Shown here piece after piece: positions 27,320 to 36,734 of a stretch of DNA of 64,000 nt (positions are counted from its first letter, which is position 1; every line of letters starts with the position of its first letter). The notes beneath the pieces were generated by a model. The model saw only the letters and a list, made by a program, of their open reading frames with translations, ran no database searches and had not been told where the DNA came from. Both the position numbers and the translations under genes were made by a program. Source of the stretch: an uncultured Bacteroidaceae bacterium (GTDB lineage Bacteria > Bacteroidota > Bacteroidia > Bacteroidales > Bacteroidaceae). Where the stretch lies: positions 1-64,000 of the forward strand of contig CAJOIE010000007.1 of assembly GCA_905234605.1 (NCBI GenBank), given 5' to 3'.

Positions 27320-27401
27320 CACCCTGCATGGTATGGTTGGCATACCGTGCAGGGTGTTGCTGTTCAGTGTGCTGTGTGATGGTTGTGACGGTGCAGGGTG
27401 T
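27320..27401. repeat. CACCCTGCATGG-family hairpin repeat
   Basis: CACCCTGCATGGTATG (27320-27335) pairs with 27341-27356 (one G-U pair) around a 5-nt loop. A further unit GTGCAGGGTG lies at 27391-27400. It sits between the convergent rng and rlmD genes. The same words recur at 35230, 43707 and 53118. Confidence 0.75.
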
Positions 27402-27406
27402 CTGAC

Positions 27407-28891
27407 CTATGCCCTGCGCTCAAGCAGTACTACATTCTCCACGTGTTGCGTGTGGGGAAACATGTCCACAGGCTGTATGCGGCAGACACGGTAGGCTTCA
27501 TCAAGGAGTGCCAGGTCGCGTGCCTGTGTGGCAGGATTGCAGCTGACGTAGACTATACGGCCAGGGGCAGCGTTGAGCATCACGCGCACCACGTCGGCGT
27601 GCATGCCGGCACGTGGCGGGTCGGTGATGATGATGTCGGGACGTCCATGCTCCCTGATGAAATCCTCTGTGAGCATGTCCTTCATGTCGCCGGCGAAGAA
27701 CTCGGTGTTGCCGATACCGTTGAGCCGGCTGTTCGCCTTGGCGTCCTCAATGGCATCTGCCACATACTCTATGCCTATCACGTGCCGCGCCTGCCGCGCC
27801 ACGAAGTTGGCTATGGTGCCAGTGCCTGTATACAGGTCGTAGACCAAGGGTAGACCACTGTCGTCGGCATCATCAGGCGAGAGAGCATCCCTCCCCTCTC
27901 CCTTTATGGAGGCATGATTTGGGCCGAAGGCAAACTCCCTTACCACTTTATAGAGTTCGAGGGCCTGGTCGGTGTTAGTCTGGTAGAAGCTCTTGGGACC
28001 CACCTTGAAGCGCAGCTCTTCCATGGCAAGGAAGATGTGGTCGTCGCCGGCATAGACCTCCACGGGGAGGTCGCCGAAGGTATCGTTGAATTTGCAGTTG
28101 TTCACCCACAGCAGCGATGTCACCTCAGGAAACGTCGCGTGAACGAATGCCAACAGGGCATCAGCCTGCTGCTGCTCGGCTTCCGTCTGAATGCAGAACT
28201 GGAGCAGGAGCATGAGACCGCCCGTGTTCGACGTGCGAACCATCATGCCACGCAGCAGGCCCGTGTGCTCACGCGGGGCGAAGAATGTCAGGCCGTGGGC
28301 ATAGGCGTAGTCGCGAATGGCAATGCGCAGCCGGTCGTTGACAGGGTCCATGAGGTGGCACTGCTCGATGGGCAGGATCTTGTCGAAGGCGCCTGTGGCA
28401 TGATAGCCAACACTGTCCTGCCGCTCGAAAGCCTCTCCGCTGCGAATCTGTTCCTTGGTGAGCCAGCGCCGGTTGCAGAAGCCGAACTCCAGCTTGTTGC
28501 GATAGCGGGTGGTCTTGGCCGACCCCATGATGGGCGAGCACTCGGGCAGCTCCACCTTGCCTATGCGGCGCAGGGCGTCGGTCACCTGACGCTGCTTGGC
28601 GGCAAGCTGAAGGTCGTAGGGCAGCATCTGCCACTTGCAGCCTCCGCAGACACCGAAATGCTGGCAGAAAGGCTCGCAACGCTGTGCCGAGAGTTCGCGG
28701 AAACGCACCACCTCGCCTTCGGCATAGCTGTGCTTCTTGCGGGTGAGTTGTATGTCGACGATGTCGCCAGGCACGGCAAAGGGAACAAACACCACCATGT
28801 CGTTGACACGGGCCAGTGCCTTGCCTTCAGCGGCAATGTCGGCTATCATGATGTTCTCCAACAGGGGGAGAGGTTTGCGGGTTCTGCTCAT
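27407..28891 (-). CDS. rlmD: 23S rRNA (uracil-5-)-methyltransferase, RlmD type
   Basis: 494 residues from the ATG at 28891. An N-terminal TRAM domain (about 10-65), then the Fe-S cysteines in CEPFCQHFGVCGGCKW, then a SAM-dependent TrmA-family domain with YDLYTGTGTIANF (motif I), DPPRAGM (motif IV) and the catalytic VSCNPAT. The protein is longer than E. coli RlmD because of an insert rich in acidic residues near 325-345. An in-frame ATG at 28924 overlaps the -7 box (28912-28919), which favours the inner start. Confidence 0.93.
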   Translation of the reverse strand: MSRTRKPLPLLENIMIADIAAEGKALARVNDMVVFVPFAVPGDIVDIQLTRKKHSYAEGEVVRFRELSAQRCEPFCQHFGVCGGCKWQMLPYDLQLAAKQRQVTDALRRIGKVELPECSPIMGSAKTTRYRNKLEFGFCNRRWLTKEQIRSGEAFERQDSVGYHATGAFDKILPIEQCHLMDPVNDRLRIAIRDYAYAHGLTFFAPREHTGLLRGMMVRTSNTGGLMLLLQFCIQTEAEQQQADALLAFVHATFPEVTSLLWVNNCKFNDTFGDLPVEVYAGDDHIFLAMEELRFKVGPKSFYQTNTDQALELYKVVREFAFGPNHASIKGEGRDALSPDDADDSGLPLVYDLYTGTGTIANFVARQARHVIGIEYVADAIEDAKANSRLNGIGNTEFFAGDMKDMLTEDFIREHGRPDIIITDPPRAGMHADVVRVMLNAAPGRIVYVSCNPATQARDLALLDEAYRVCRIQPVDMFPHTQHVENVVLLERRA

Positions 28892-28911
28892 AAGCTTTTC
28901 AAAAGACGCCG

Positions 28912-28919
28912 CAAAAATA
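28912..28919 (-). promoter_or_regulatory. -7 box of the rlmD promoter
   Basis: TATTTTTG followed by CGGC on the minus strand, 20 nt before the chosen start. It fits TAnnTTTG and decides the start codon. Confidence 0.4.
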
Positions 28920-28950
28920 GGCATTGCCTGCCACTTTTTCCAACGCTCAC

Positions 28951-28981
28951 TTTGACTTTCTCCCGAGAGACATTATATTTG
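28951..28981 (+). promoter_or_regulatory. promoter of ppdK
   Basis: -33 TTTG (28951-28954), 19-nt spacer, -7 TATATTTG (28974-28981), followed by CGG. One of the best Bacteroidetes promoter matches in the window. It leaves a 5' leader of about 100 nt. Confidence 0.7.
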
Positions 28982-29088
28982 CGGCCTAAGGCAAAGCCGT
29001 GCAGCAGATAGCATTCACCGGCTGAAACTACCATTCCAGAATACTCTATTTAACCATTTACCTAATCCTTTAATATCAACTATTCACA

Positions 29089-31809
29089 ATGAGCCAAAAA
29101 CGTGTTTATACATTCGGCAACGGAAAGGCCGAAGGTAATGCTCAGATGCGGGAGCAACTCGGTGGCAAGGGCGCCAATCTGGCGGAGATGAACCTCATCG
29201 GCGTGCCCGTGCCTCCTGGTTTCACCATCACCACCGACGTGTGCAACGAATACTACGAGGTGGGACAGGAGAAAATCATGACGTTGCTCAACGACGACGT
29301 CATGGCAGCTGTCAAGCACATCGAGACACTGATGAACTCCAAGTTCGGTGACGCACAGAACCCGCTCCTCGTCAGCGTGCGCTCAGGTGCTCGCGCATCC
29401 ATGCCCGGCATGATGGACACCATCCTCAACCTGGGTCTGAACGACGAGGTGGCCGAGGGCATGGTCAAGAAGACAGGCAACCCACACTTCGTATACGACT
29501 CCTACCGCCGCTTCGTCCAGATGTACGGCGATGTGGTGCTGGAGCTGAAGCCCGCCAACAAGACCGACATCGACCCCTTCGAGGAAATCATCGAGCAGGT
29601 GAAGGCCATCCGTGGCGTGAAGCTCGACAAGGACCTCAGCGTGGATGAGCTCAAGGAGTTGGTGGCACGCTTCAAGAAAGCCATCAAGGAGCGCACTGGC
29701 AAGGACTTCCCCAACGACCCCATCGAGCAGCTCTGGGGGGCTATCTGCGCCGTGTTCCGCAGCTGGATGAACGAGCGCGCCATCCTCTACCGCAAGATGG
29801 AAGGCATACCCGACGAATGGGGAACCGCTGTCAGCGTCATGGCCATGGTCTTCGGCAACATGGGCGACACCTCCGCAACTGGCGTATGCTTCAGCCGCGA
29901 TGCAGCCAATGGCGAGAACCTGTTCAACGGTGAGTATCTGGTCAATGCACAAGGCGAGGACGTCGTGGCCGGCATCCGCACCCCGCAGCAGATAACCAAG
30001 ATTGGCTCGCAACGCTGGGCAGAGCGTGCCGGCATCAGCGAGGGAGAGCGCGCAGTGAAGTACCCCTCCATGGAAGAGGCCATGCCAGAAATATATGCCG
30101 AGCTCAATGCCATTCAGGAAAAGCTCGAAGAGCACTATCGCGACATGCAAGACATGGAGTTCACCGTGCAGGAGGGCAAGCTCTGGTTCCTACAGACACG
30201 CAACGGCAAGCGCACAGGTGCTGCCATGGTGAAGATAGCCATCGACCTGCTGCACGAAGGTATGATCGATGAAAAGACCGCCATCCTGCGCTGCGAGCCT
30301 CAGAAACTCGACGAGCTGCTCCACCCCGTATTCGACAAGAAAGCCCTGGCCAACGCAAAAGTCATCGCACAGGGTCTGCCCGCCAGTCCAGGTGCCGGTT
30401 GTGGACAGATCGTGTTCCATGCCGACGACGCCCAGGCTTGGCATGCCGATGGCCACAAGGTGGTTCTCGTACGCATCGAGACATCGCCGGAAGACCTCGC
30501 CGGCATGAGCGCTGCCGAAGGCATCCTCACCGCACGTGGCGGTATGACCTCCCACGCTGCCGTCGTGGCACGTGGCATGGGCAAGTGCTGCGTCTCCGGC
30601 GTAGGCTCTCTCAACGTCGACTACAAGACCAAGACCGTGGAAATCGACGGCGTTGTCTACAAGGAAGGCGACTACATCTCTATCAACGGAAGCACAGGTC
30701 AGGTCTACGCCGGCGAAGTGCCCACGAAGGCTGCTGAGCTCAGCGGCGACTTCAAGGAACTTATGGACCTCTGCGACAAGTACACCAAGCTGCAGGTGCG
30801 CACCAACGCCGACACTCCCCACGACGCCGAGGTCGCTCGCGCATTCGGTGCCAAGGGCATCGGTCTGACACGTACCGAGCACATGTTCTTCGACGACCAG
30901 AAGATTATCGCCATGCGCCAGATGATACTCGCCGACACTGCTGAAGGTCGCGAGAAGGCCCTGGCCAAGCTCCTACCCTACCAGAAGGCCGACTTCAAGG
31001 GCATACTCAAGGCCATGAACGGTCTGCCTGTGAACATCCGCCTGCTCGATCCCCCTCTCCATGAGTTCGTGCCCCACGATCTCGCTGGTCAGGAGACGAT
31101 GGCAAAGGAGATGGGCGTAGACCTCGCCACCATCCAACGCCGTGTGGCCAGCCTCGCCGAGAACAACCCGATGCTGGGTCACCGCGGTTGCCGTCTGGGC
31201 ATCACCTTCCCCGAAATCACTGCTATGCAGACACGCGCCATCCTCAGTGCCGCCTGCGAGCTGAAGAAGGAAGGCTTCGACCCGAAGCCCGAAATCATGG
31301 TGCCACTCATCGGTATCCTCTATGAGCTCAAGCAGCAGAAGGCCATCATTCAGAAGGTGGCCAAGGAAGTCTTTGAGGAATACGGCATCGAAGTAGAGTT
31401 CGAAATCGGTACGATGATAGAGATACCTCGTGCTGCCCTCACCGCCGACCGCATCGCCACCGAGGCCGAGTACTTCAGCTTCGGTACCAACGACCTCACG
31501 CAGATGACCTTCGGCTACAGCCGCGACGACATTGCCAGCTTCCTGCCTGCATATCTCGAGAAGAAGATACTGAAGGTAGACCCCTTCCAGGTGCTCGACC
31601 AGAACGGCGTCGGCAAACTCGTGAAATACGCCGTAGAGAAAGGACGTGAAGTTCGTCCCAACCTCCGCACCGGCATCTGTGGTGAGCATGGTGGCGAGCC
31701 CACCAGCGTCAAGTTCTGTGCCAAGATAGGCCTCAACTACGCCAGCTGCTCACCCTTCCGTGTGCCCATCGCACGCCTCGCCGCCGCCCAGGCTGCTGTC
31801 GAGGAATAA
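29089..31809 (+). CDS. ppdK: pyruvate, phosphate dikinase
   Basis: 906 residues, full length. The N-terminal ATP-grasp domain has GGKGANLAEM. The central phosphohistidine domain has GGMTSHAAVVARGMGK with the catalytic His. The C-terminal PEP/pyruvate barrel has GTMIEIPRAALTAD, FSFGTNDLTQMTFGYSRDD and GICGEHGGEP. It interconverts pyruvate, ATP and Pi with PEP, AMP and PPi, and in anaerobic Bacteroidales serves PEP formation or pyrophosphate-linked glycolysis. It stands alone between a strong promoter and a strong terminator. Codon use is heavily biased (few rare codons), suggesting high expression. Confidence 0.98.
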   Translation: MSQKRVYTFGNGKAEGNAQMREQLGGKGANLAEMNLIGVPVPPGFTITTDVCNEYYEVGQEKIMTLLNDDVMAAVKHIETLMNSKFGDAQNPLLVSVRSGARASMPGMMDTILNLGLNDEVAEGMVKKTGNPHFVYDSYRRFVQMYGDVVLELKPANKTDIDPFEEIIEQVKAIRGVKLDKDLSVDELKELVARFKKAIKERTGKDFPNDPIEQLWGAICAVFRSWMNERAILYRKMEGIPDEWGTAVSVMAMVFGNMGDTSATGVCFSRDAANGENLFNGEYLVNAQGEDVVAGIRTPQQITKIGSQRWAERAGISEGERAVKYPSMEEAMPEIYAELNAIQEKLEEHYRDMQDMEFTVQEGKLWFLQTRNGKRTGAAMVKIAIDLLHEGMIDEKTAILRCEPQKLDELLHPVFDKKALANAKVIAQGLPASPGAGCGQIVFHADDAQAWHADGHKVVLVRIETSPEDLAGMSAAEGILTARGGMTSHAAVVARGMGKCCVSGVGSLNVDYKTKTVEIDGVVYKEGDYISINGSTGQVYAGEVPTKAAELSGDFKELMDLCDKYTKLQVRTNADTPHDAEVARAFGAKGIGLTRTEHMFFDDQKIIAMRQMILADTAEGREKALAKLLPYQKADFKGILKAMNGLPVNIRLLDPPLHEFVPHDLAGQETMAKEMGVDLATIQRRVASLAENNPMLGHRGCRLGITFPEITAMQTRAILSAACELKKEGFDPKPEIMVPLIGILYELKQQKAIIQKVAKEVFEEYGIEVEFEIGTMIEIPRAALTADRIATEAEYFSFGTNDLTQMTFGYSRDDIASFLPAYLEKKILKVDPFQVLDQNGVGKLVKYAVEKGREVRPNLRTGICGEHGGEPTSVKFCAKIGLNYASCSPFRVPIARLAAAQAAVEE

Positions 31810-31831
31810 GCGACACTCTTACATACATAAT

Positions 31832-31877
31832 GAAAGGGGGCGTGTCTGTTTCTTTTGACACGCCCCCTTTCTTTTTT
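31832..31877 (+). terminator. rho-independent terminator after ppdK
   Basis: Perfect 15-bp arms (GAAAGGGGGCGTGTC at 31832-31846, complement at 31857-31871) followed by TTTTTT. Confidence 0.93.
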
Positions 31878-31919
31878 GCATACAATATTCACCTACAATC
31901 TTAAGCGCGGTGCAAACCT

Positions 31920-32290
31920 TCAGCAATTGTAATCCTTATGGCACTGCGCAAACTTCCTCAGTCCTTCTTTTAGTGCAATCTTGGGTGTAAAAACGAAGTC
32001 ACGCTGAAAGGCTGTGACATCAGCATAGGTCGCGGGTACACGATAATTGTCAATCCCGTCATGCGAGGGCCTACATGTCTCCAAAATATTGTAGAAGCCT
32101 ATCACATTACTCATGATATAGGCATCGGGATTGGTGATGCTATAGCGGACACCAGTTTGTGCCGCCAAGGTTTACCACCACCTGTGGTGATACATGCAGA
32201 ACAGATTATTTATAGTTTCTCGGTCTGTAATGTCTACCTTGAAGAAGTCCCAAGTAATACCCTTTGGCACACAATTATGTGGTGACCTGC
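31920..32290 (-). pseudogene. remnant of a UDP-glucuronate 4-epimerase-type gene
   Basis: The minus strand reads WDFFKVDITDRETINNLF, then a stop, then [20 protein letters not shown] followed by [13 protein letters not shown], the NAD-site block of CapI-like nucleotide-sugar epimerases. It then jumps to [19 protein letters not shown] and LREGL-like C-terminal sequence. The N-terminal Rossmann loop and the whole middle, including the catalytic YxxxK, are gone, and an in-frame TAA lies at about 32169. Gene and context are dead; it has no partner genes here. The rest of the gap, 32290-32507, shows only a candidate promoter and a repeated TTTACTTACC word. Confidence 0.82.
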
Positions 32291-32426
32291 CCCAATAACT
32301 GCATGAGGGGCATCAAGTGGCAGAAAAGCTTTTGATGCAGATGCTCAGGAGTGGTGTGTGGCTCACGCTTACAGCATCCTGGCAGAAAAAGCACCATGCT
32401 TGTGCAACTTGACAGCCAAAATGGTA

Positions 32427-32434
32427 TACCTTTG
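32427..32434 (+). promoter_or_regulatory. candidate -7 box upstream of the phosphoglucomutase gene
   Basis: TACCTTTG, 73 nt before the start. The nearest TTG (32409-32411) is only 15 nt upstream, so the match is partial. Confidence 0.35.
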
Positions 32435-32507
32435 TCCATAGAGAGACGACACGTTGTTTACTTACCGATAAACACATTAATTTACTTACCTATAAAAGTT
32501 TTTTACT

Positions 32508-34253
32508 ATGGACAAGGAACTTATCAAGAGCTGTGAGGCCAAGGCTCAGGAATGGCTGACCTCACCGGTCTATGACGATGTCACCAAGGCCGAGGTGCGT
32601 GCCCTGCTTGAGGCCGACGACAAGACCGCACTCGTGGATGCCTTCTACCAGAGCCTTGAGTTTGGCACAGGCGGACTGCGTGGCATCATGGGTGCCGGCA
32701 CCAACCGCATGAACCGCTATATCGTGGGTGCTGCCACACAGGGCTTTGCCAACTACATCCTCAAGGCCTTCCCCGGCCGCACCGATCTCGCTGTCGTAGT
32801 GGGACACGACTGCCGCAACCACGGCCGCGAGTATGCCGAGACCGTGGCCAATATCTTCTCGGCCAACGGCATCAAGGTCTACCTCTTCGAGAGCCTGCGC
32901 CCGACGCCCGAGATCAGCTTCGCCATACGCCAGCTTCACGCTCAGGCCGGTGTCAACGTCACCGCCTCGCACAATCCGCGTGAGTACAATGGCTACAAGG
33001 CTTATTGGGAGGACGGCGCACAGGTGCTCTCGCCGCACGACACGGGCATCATAGCCGAGGTGAACAAGGTCAGCGTCGACGACGTGAAGTGGGAGGGCAA
33101 CAAGGAGCTAATCCAGATTATCGGTGGCGAGATGGACTGGGATTACCTCCAGGCAGTGCATGAGGCCATGGTCGACCAGGATGTCATCTTGCGTCAGAAG
33201 GACCTCAACATTGTCTATACGCCTCTCCATGGCACAGGGCGTGTCATCATTCCCGAGGCCCTGCGCTCCTGGGGCTTCCAGAACATACATGTGGTGCCCG
33301 AGCAGATGGTGATCGACGGCAATTTCCCGACGGTGGTGTCGCCCAATCCCGAGAACTCCGAGGCCATGACCCTCGGCATGCAGCTCGGCACACGCCTCAA
33401 TGCCGACCTCGTCATTGCCAGCGACCCCGATGCCGACCGTCTCGCCATCGTTTGCCGTAACAGCAGAGGCGAGTGGGAAATCCTCAATGGCAACCAGACA
33501 TGCATGATGTTTGCATGGTACATCATTGCCAACAAGAAGAAGCTCGGCCAGCTGCGAGGCAACGAGTTCCTCGTGAAGACCATCGTCACCACTGAGCTCA
33601 TCGCGAAGATCGCCCAGAAAAATGGTGTCGAACTCATGGATTGCTACACAGGCTTCAAGTGGATTGCCGCGCTTATCCGTGAGAACGAAGGGGTGAAGAA
33701 GTATATCGGCGGTGGCGAGGAGAGCTTCGGCTTCCTGCCCTTCGACAAGGTGCGCGACAAGGACAGCCCTGCCAGCATCTGCCTCATCTGCGAGATTGCA
33801 GCGTGGGCCAAGGACCAGGGCAAGACGCTCTACGACCTGCTCATGGACATCTATGTGGAGTATGGCTACACGCTCAACCACACTGTCAACGTGGTGCGTC
33901 CGGGCAAGAGCGGTGCCGACGAGATACGCCAGATGATGGCAGACTTCCGCGGTGCCAAGGCTCCTCGCACGCTCGGTGGCTCGCCAGTGGTGTGCACCAA
34001 GGACTATCAGGCTCTCACCGTCACCGATGCAGCAGGCAACAGCCAGCCCATCGACATGCCCGCCAAGAGCAACGTCATACAGTGGTTCACGGCCGACGGC
34101 ACCAAGGTGAGTGTGCGTCCTTCGGGCACAGAGCCAAAGATTAAGTTCTACATCGAAGCACCTGCCGAGATGGAATGCCCAAAGTGCTACACGGCAGCCA
34201 CGGAAGAGGCCATGAACAAGGTCAAGGCCGTGTGTGCCGACCTCGGCATCTGA
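32508..34253 (+). CDS. phosphoglucomutase / phosphomannomutase family (phospho-sugar mutase)
   Basis: 581 residues, the size of PgcA-type alpha-phosphoglucomutases. GTGGLRGIMGAGTNRMN at the N-terminus; the phosphoserine loop VNVTASHNPREYNGYK; the metal loop ASDPDADRLA; sugar-binding GGEESFGF; and the phosphate-binding VRPSGTEPKIKFY. It interconverts glucose-1-P and glucose-6-P, linking glycolysis to the glycogen genes at 53235-57606; mannose use is also possible. Very biased codon use suggests high expression. Confidence 0.93.
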   Translation: MDKELIKSCEAKAQEWLTSPVYDDVTKAEVRALLEADDKTALVDAFYQSLEFGTGGLRGIMGAGTNRMNRYIVGAATQGFANYILKAFPGRTDLAVVVGHDCRNHGREYAETVANIFSANGIKVYLFESLRPTPEISFAIRQLHAQAGVNVTASHNPREYNGYKAYWEDGAQVLSPHDTGIIAEVNKVSVDDVKWEGNKELIQIIGGEMDWDYLQAVHEAMVDQDVILRQKDLNIVYTPLHGTGRVIIPEALRSWGFQNIHVVPEQMVIDGNFPTVVSPNPENSEAMTLGMQLGTRLNADLVIASDPDADRLAIVCRNSRGEWEILNGNQTCMMFAWYIIANKKKLGQLRGNEFLVKTIVTTELIAKIAQKNGVELMDCYTGFKWIAALIRENEGVKKYIGGGEESFGFLPFDKVRDKDSPASICLICEIAAWAKDQGKTLYDLLMDIYVEYGYTLNHTVNVVRPGKSGADEIRQMMADFRGAKAPRTLGGSPVVCTKDYQALTVTDAAGNSQPIDMPAKSNVIQWFTADGTKVSVRPSGTEPKIKFYIEAPAEMECPKCYTAATEEAMNKVKAVCADLGI

Positions 34254-34308
34254 GGGTGTTGAGAGTGAGTCTTCCCCGTTTGCACCCCTCCGTAAACACT
34301 CATACAGT

Positions 34309-35220
34309 ATGACACTCCGGCATCACTGCTTGGTTACGGGTCTGATGGCACTCATGCTCGCTGCCCCACCCTTTGCCTCGACAGACATCATGGCCCTGAC
34401 AGCATTGGCACCTGTCAGTACGGAAACTCGCGACTATCAGCTGAAGGACTTCCGCGGCATCAGCGTCAGTGGTTCTGTCCGCGTGGTCTACACGCAGGAC
34501 AAGGCTTTCAGCGTAAGTCTCAGCGCGCGTGCCGACATGCTTGACAGAGTGGATGTCAGCGTCAAGCACGGCATCCTCACGGTGAAACACCGCCGCGAAG
34601 CCAAGCCTGGCAACCCACGCCGCAACAACCGTCATGACCGCAACTGCGATGTAGTGCTGCGTGTCAGTGCTCCGCTTCTTTCCGCCATCGCATTGAGCGG
34701 AGCCTCGCTCTTCGAGACGGGGCAGATGACTACGCACGACCTGACAGCCACTGTCAGCGGTGCCTCAAAGTTCCATGCCGACGTGCTGGAATGCTCCGTT
34801 CTGACCCTGACGCTGCAAGGTGCAAGCACGGCCGATGTGGATGTCACCGTCTGCACCGACTGCCATGTATCCGCCCAAGGCGCATCGCATGTCAAGATGT
34901 CCAAGGTCACCGGCACGGGGCAGGCCAGATGGGCTGCTACAGGCGCATCGCATTTGGACGTCATGGATGCCGGCCACAAGAGTTGCGACGTTAGTCTCAC
35001 CGGTGCCAGCCGTGGCACCGTGCGCCTCCATAGCAGCCGTGTCGCCATCTCGGCAGCAGGCGCATCACGTCTGGCGGCCCACGTGCACTGCTCTGCACTC
35101 ACCGCACAGAGCTCAGGCACCAGCAGCATCGACCTCTCAGGCAAGGCCGGCAAGGTGAAGACCACACTCGGAAGCACATCCGCCAGCATCAGTACCCGCC
35201 ATTTGCAGCGGGCAGACTGA
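34309..35220 (+). CDS. secreted GIN-domain (DUF2807) beta-helix protein
   Basis: 303 residues from the ATG at 34309, which starts a signal peptide (MTLRHHCLVTGLMALMLAAP...). After DFRGISVSGSVRVVYTQDK, typical of the GIN/head domain, the chain repeats a 'GAS' turn about every 20 residues: SGAS, SGAS, QGAS, QGAS, TGAS, TGAS, AGAS, SGTS. This predicts a small right-handed beta-helix exposed in the periplasm or on the surface. Function of the family is unknown. It follows the mutase by 55 bp and precedes a hairpin repeat. Confidence 0.85.
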   Translation: MTLRHHCLVTGLMALMLAAPPFASTDIMALTALAPVSTETRDYQLKDFRGISVSGSVRVVYTQDKAFSVSLSARADMLDRVDVSVKHGILTVKHRREAKPGNPRRNNRHDRNCDVVLRVSAPLLSAIALSGASLFETGQMTTHDLTATVSGASKFHADVLECSVLTLTLQGASTADVDVTVCTDCHVSAQGASHVKMSKVTGTGQARWAATGASHLDVMDAGHKSCDVSLTGASRGTVRLHSSRVAISAAGASRLAAHVHCSALTAQSSGTSSIDLSGKAGKVKTTLGSTSASISTRHLQRAD

Positions 35221-35229
35221 GCCACACAT

Positions 35230-35310
35230 CACCCTGCATGGTAACCAAATGCTACCATGCAGGGTGTCTGTCTTTCCCATGCACTGTCGTCGCCATCACC
35301 ATGCAGGGTG
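35230..35310. repeat. CACCCTGCATGG-family hairpin repeat
   Basis: CACCCTGCATGGTA (35230-35243) and its exact complement (35253-35266) enclose a 9-nt loop; a further CACCATGCAGGGTG lies at 35297-35310. It fills most of the gap between the GIN-domain gene and nudC, two genes on the same strand, so it is not just a convergent terminator. Confidence 0.8.
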
Positions 35311-35348
35311 ATGGCTCATCACATAACTAAGCATCAGCCATTCACATA

Positions 35349-36125
35349 ATGACCATCTGGGCCTGTCTCTGCGCAGGCGACATACTCCTTACTGCCGACG
35401 GACTGCTGCCACGTGGCACACAGCCGCCGCTGACGCTGCGCGAATGGCAGTGTGTGACGACACTCAGTCTCGGCACGACGCGCCTGCATGTGGTGCGCCT
35501 TGACCACCCTGTAGTCGGCGTGGCAGGACTGCGCATGATGCCTCTGCGCGCCAGTTTCGACGTGCTCCCTGCTGCCGACTACGCCATGGCCGGCAAAGCC
35601 GCCGAGCTCATCTACTGGGATGCCAACACACGCTACTGCGGATGCTGCGGCAGCCCCATGCGCATGGACACGCCCATCAGCAAACGCTGCACAGCGTGCG
35701 GCAAGGAGGTGTGGCCCCAGTTGGCCACAGCCGTCATAGTGCGCATCACGCGAGGCCGTCACGACGAGGAGGTGCTGCTGGCTCGCGGACGCAGCTTTCG
35801 CGGCCGCTACTATGGCCTCGTGGCCGGCTTTGTGGAAACGGGCGAGACACTCGAGGATGCCGTGTGCCGCGAGGTGCGCGAGGAGACAGGCATAGCTATC
35901 GACAGCCTGTGCTACTTCGGTTCGCAGCCATGGCCCTACCCTTGCGGACTCATGGTCGGCTTCACGGCACGCTATGCCGGCGGACAGCTCCGTGTGCAGC
36001 GTGAGGAGCTCGCCGACGCCATATGGTGCGACCGTGCCCATCTGCCAGAGCTGCCTGGCCGCGCCTCCATAGCACGCCGCCTCATCGACGACTGGCTCAT
36101 GGCTGCCACGCCGCCGCGCGCCTGA
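35349..36125 (+). CDS. nudC: NudC-like NAD(H) pyrophosphatase / decapping hydrolase (Nudix)
   Basis: 258 residues. The zinc ribbon has C97, C100, C114 and C117. The Nudix box lies at 160-182 (G-F-V-E-T-G-E-T.. to REVREETG), and the NudC-specific SQPWPYP is at 192-198. It hydrolyses NADH to NMNH and AMP and, in E. coli, removes NAD caps from RNA. It is flanked by a repeat on the left and by an ABC-transporter remnant on the right. Confidence 0.93.
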   Translation: MTIWACLCAGDILLTADGLLPRGTQPPLTLREWQCVTTLSLGTTRLHVVRLDHPVVGVAGLRMMPLRASFDVLPAADYAMAGKAAELIYWDANTRYCGCCGSPMRMDTPISKRCTACGKEVWPQLATAVIVRITRGRHDEEVLLARGRSFRGRYYGLVAGFVETGETLEDAVCREVREETGIAIDSLCYFGSQPWPYPCGLMVGFTARYAGGQLRVQREELADAIWCDRAHLPELPGRASIARRLIDDWLMAATPPRA

Positions 36126-36149
36126 CGCCCGCCACAAAGCCCGCGCGGC

Positions 36150-36539
36150 ACCCGCCGCTGTTCCTTTCTGCCAGAGAGTGTGTGCCCCCTTGCCGCGTCA
36201 TCATGCGCCGGCTCAGAGAGAGACCGATGCCGCTGCCCTCACGGCGCGTGGTGAAGAACGGCACGAATATCAGCTGGCGGCATTCTGCGGGGATGGGAGC
36301 TCCGTCGCCAGCAGCAAAGGGTAGCTATAGCACGTGCCGTGGTGACAAGACCCAGGCTCCTCCTTGCCGACGAGCCCACAGGCAACCTCGACTCGAAGAA
36401 CGGGACGGAGGTGATGCAGCTGCTCGGGCAGCTGAACCATGATGGCATCACCATTGTGATGGTGACTCACTCGGAACGTGATGCGGGTTTTGCAGGGCGC
36501 ATCGTGCACATGCTTGACGGGCAGGTGGCGGATGAATGA
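36150..36539 (+). pseudogene. remnant of a LolD/MacB-type ABC transporter ATPase
   Basis: From 36300 the plus strand reads [20 protein letters not shown] then [40 protein letters not shown]: the end of an ABC signature ([15 protein letters not shown] in intact genes), Walker B, D-loop and H-loop. The LSGG part is lost, apparently by a frameshift near 36270-36300, and no Walker A is found upstream. Bases 36150-36290 can be read as a weakly matching PPLFLSARE...RRLRER segment. The C-terminal 67 codons are undamaged, so the loss may be recent. No permease gene follows. The rest of the 609-bp gap to transketolase holds only a promoter box. Confidence 0.8.
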
Positions 36540-36579
36540 AAGAATGATGAAGGTGGAGCGAAGAATACATAATAAAAAC

Positions 36580-36587
36580 TATCTTTG
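36580..36587 (+). promoter_or_regulatory. -7 box of the transketolase promoter
   Basis: TATCTTTG followed by CAG, exactly the strong Bacteroidetes -7 form; no TTG at the expected -33. It leaves a leader of about 140 nt before tkt. Confidence 0.55.
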
Positions 36588-36734
36588 CAGCGTATGTTCC
36601 TGCGGCTCTGCAACCGGACATTATGCTATCGCCCTGCAATGATGCTTGCCCTGACAAGTCCTGTCCTGACTGCATAACGTCTGAACTCTTTTCGCATCTC
36701 TCTTTATCCATCTTTAATAACATATCATTAACTC

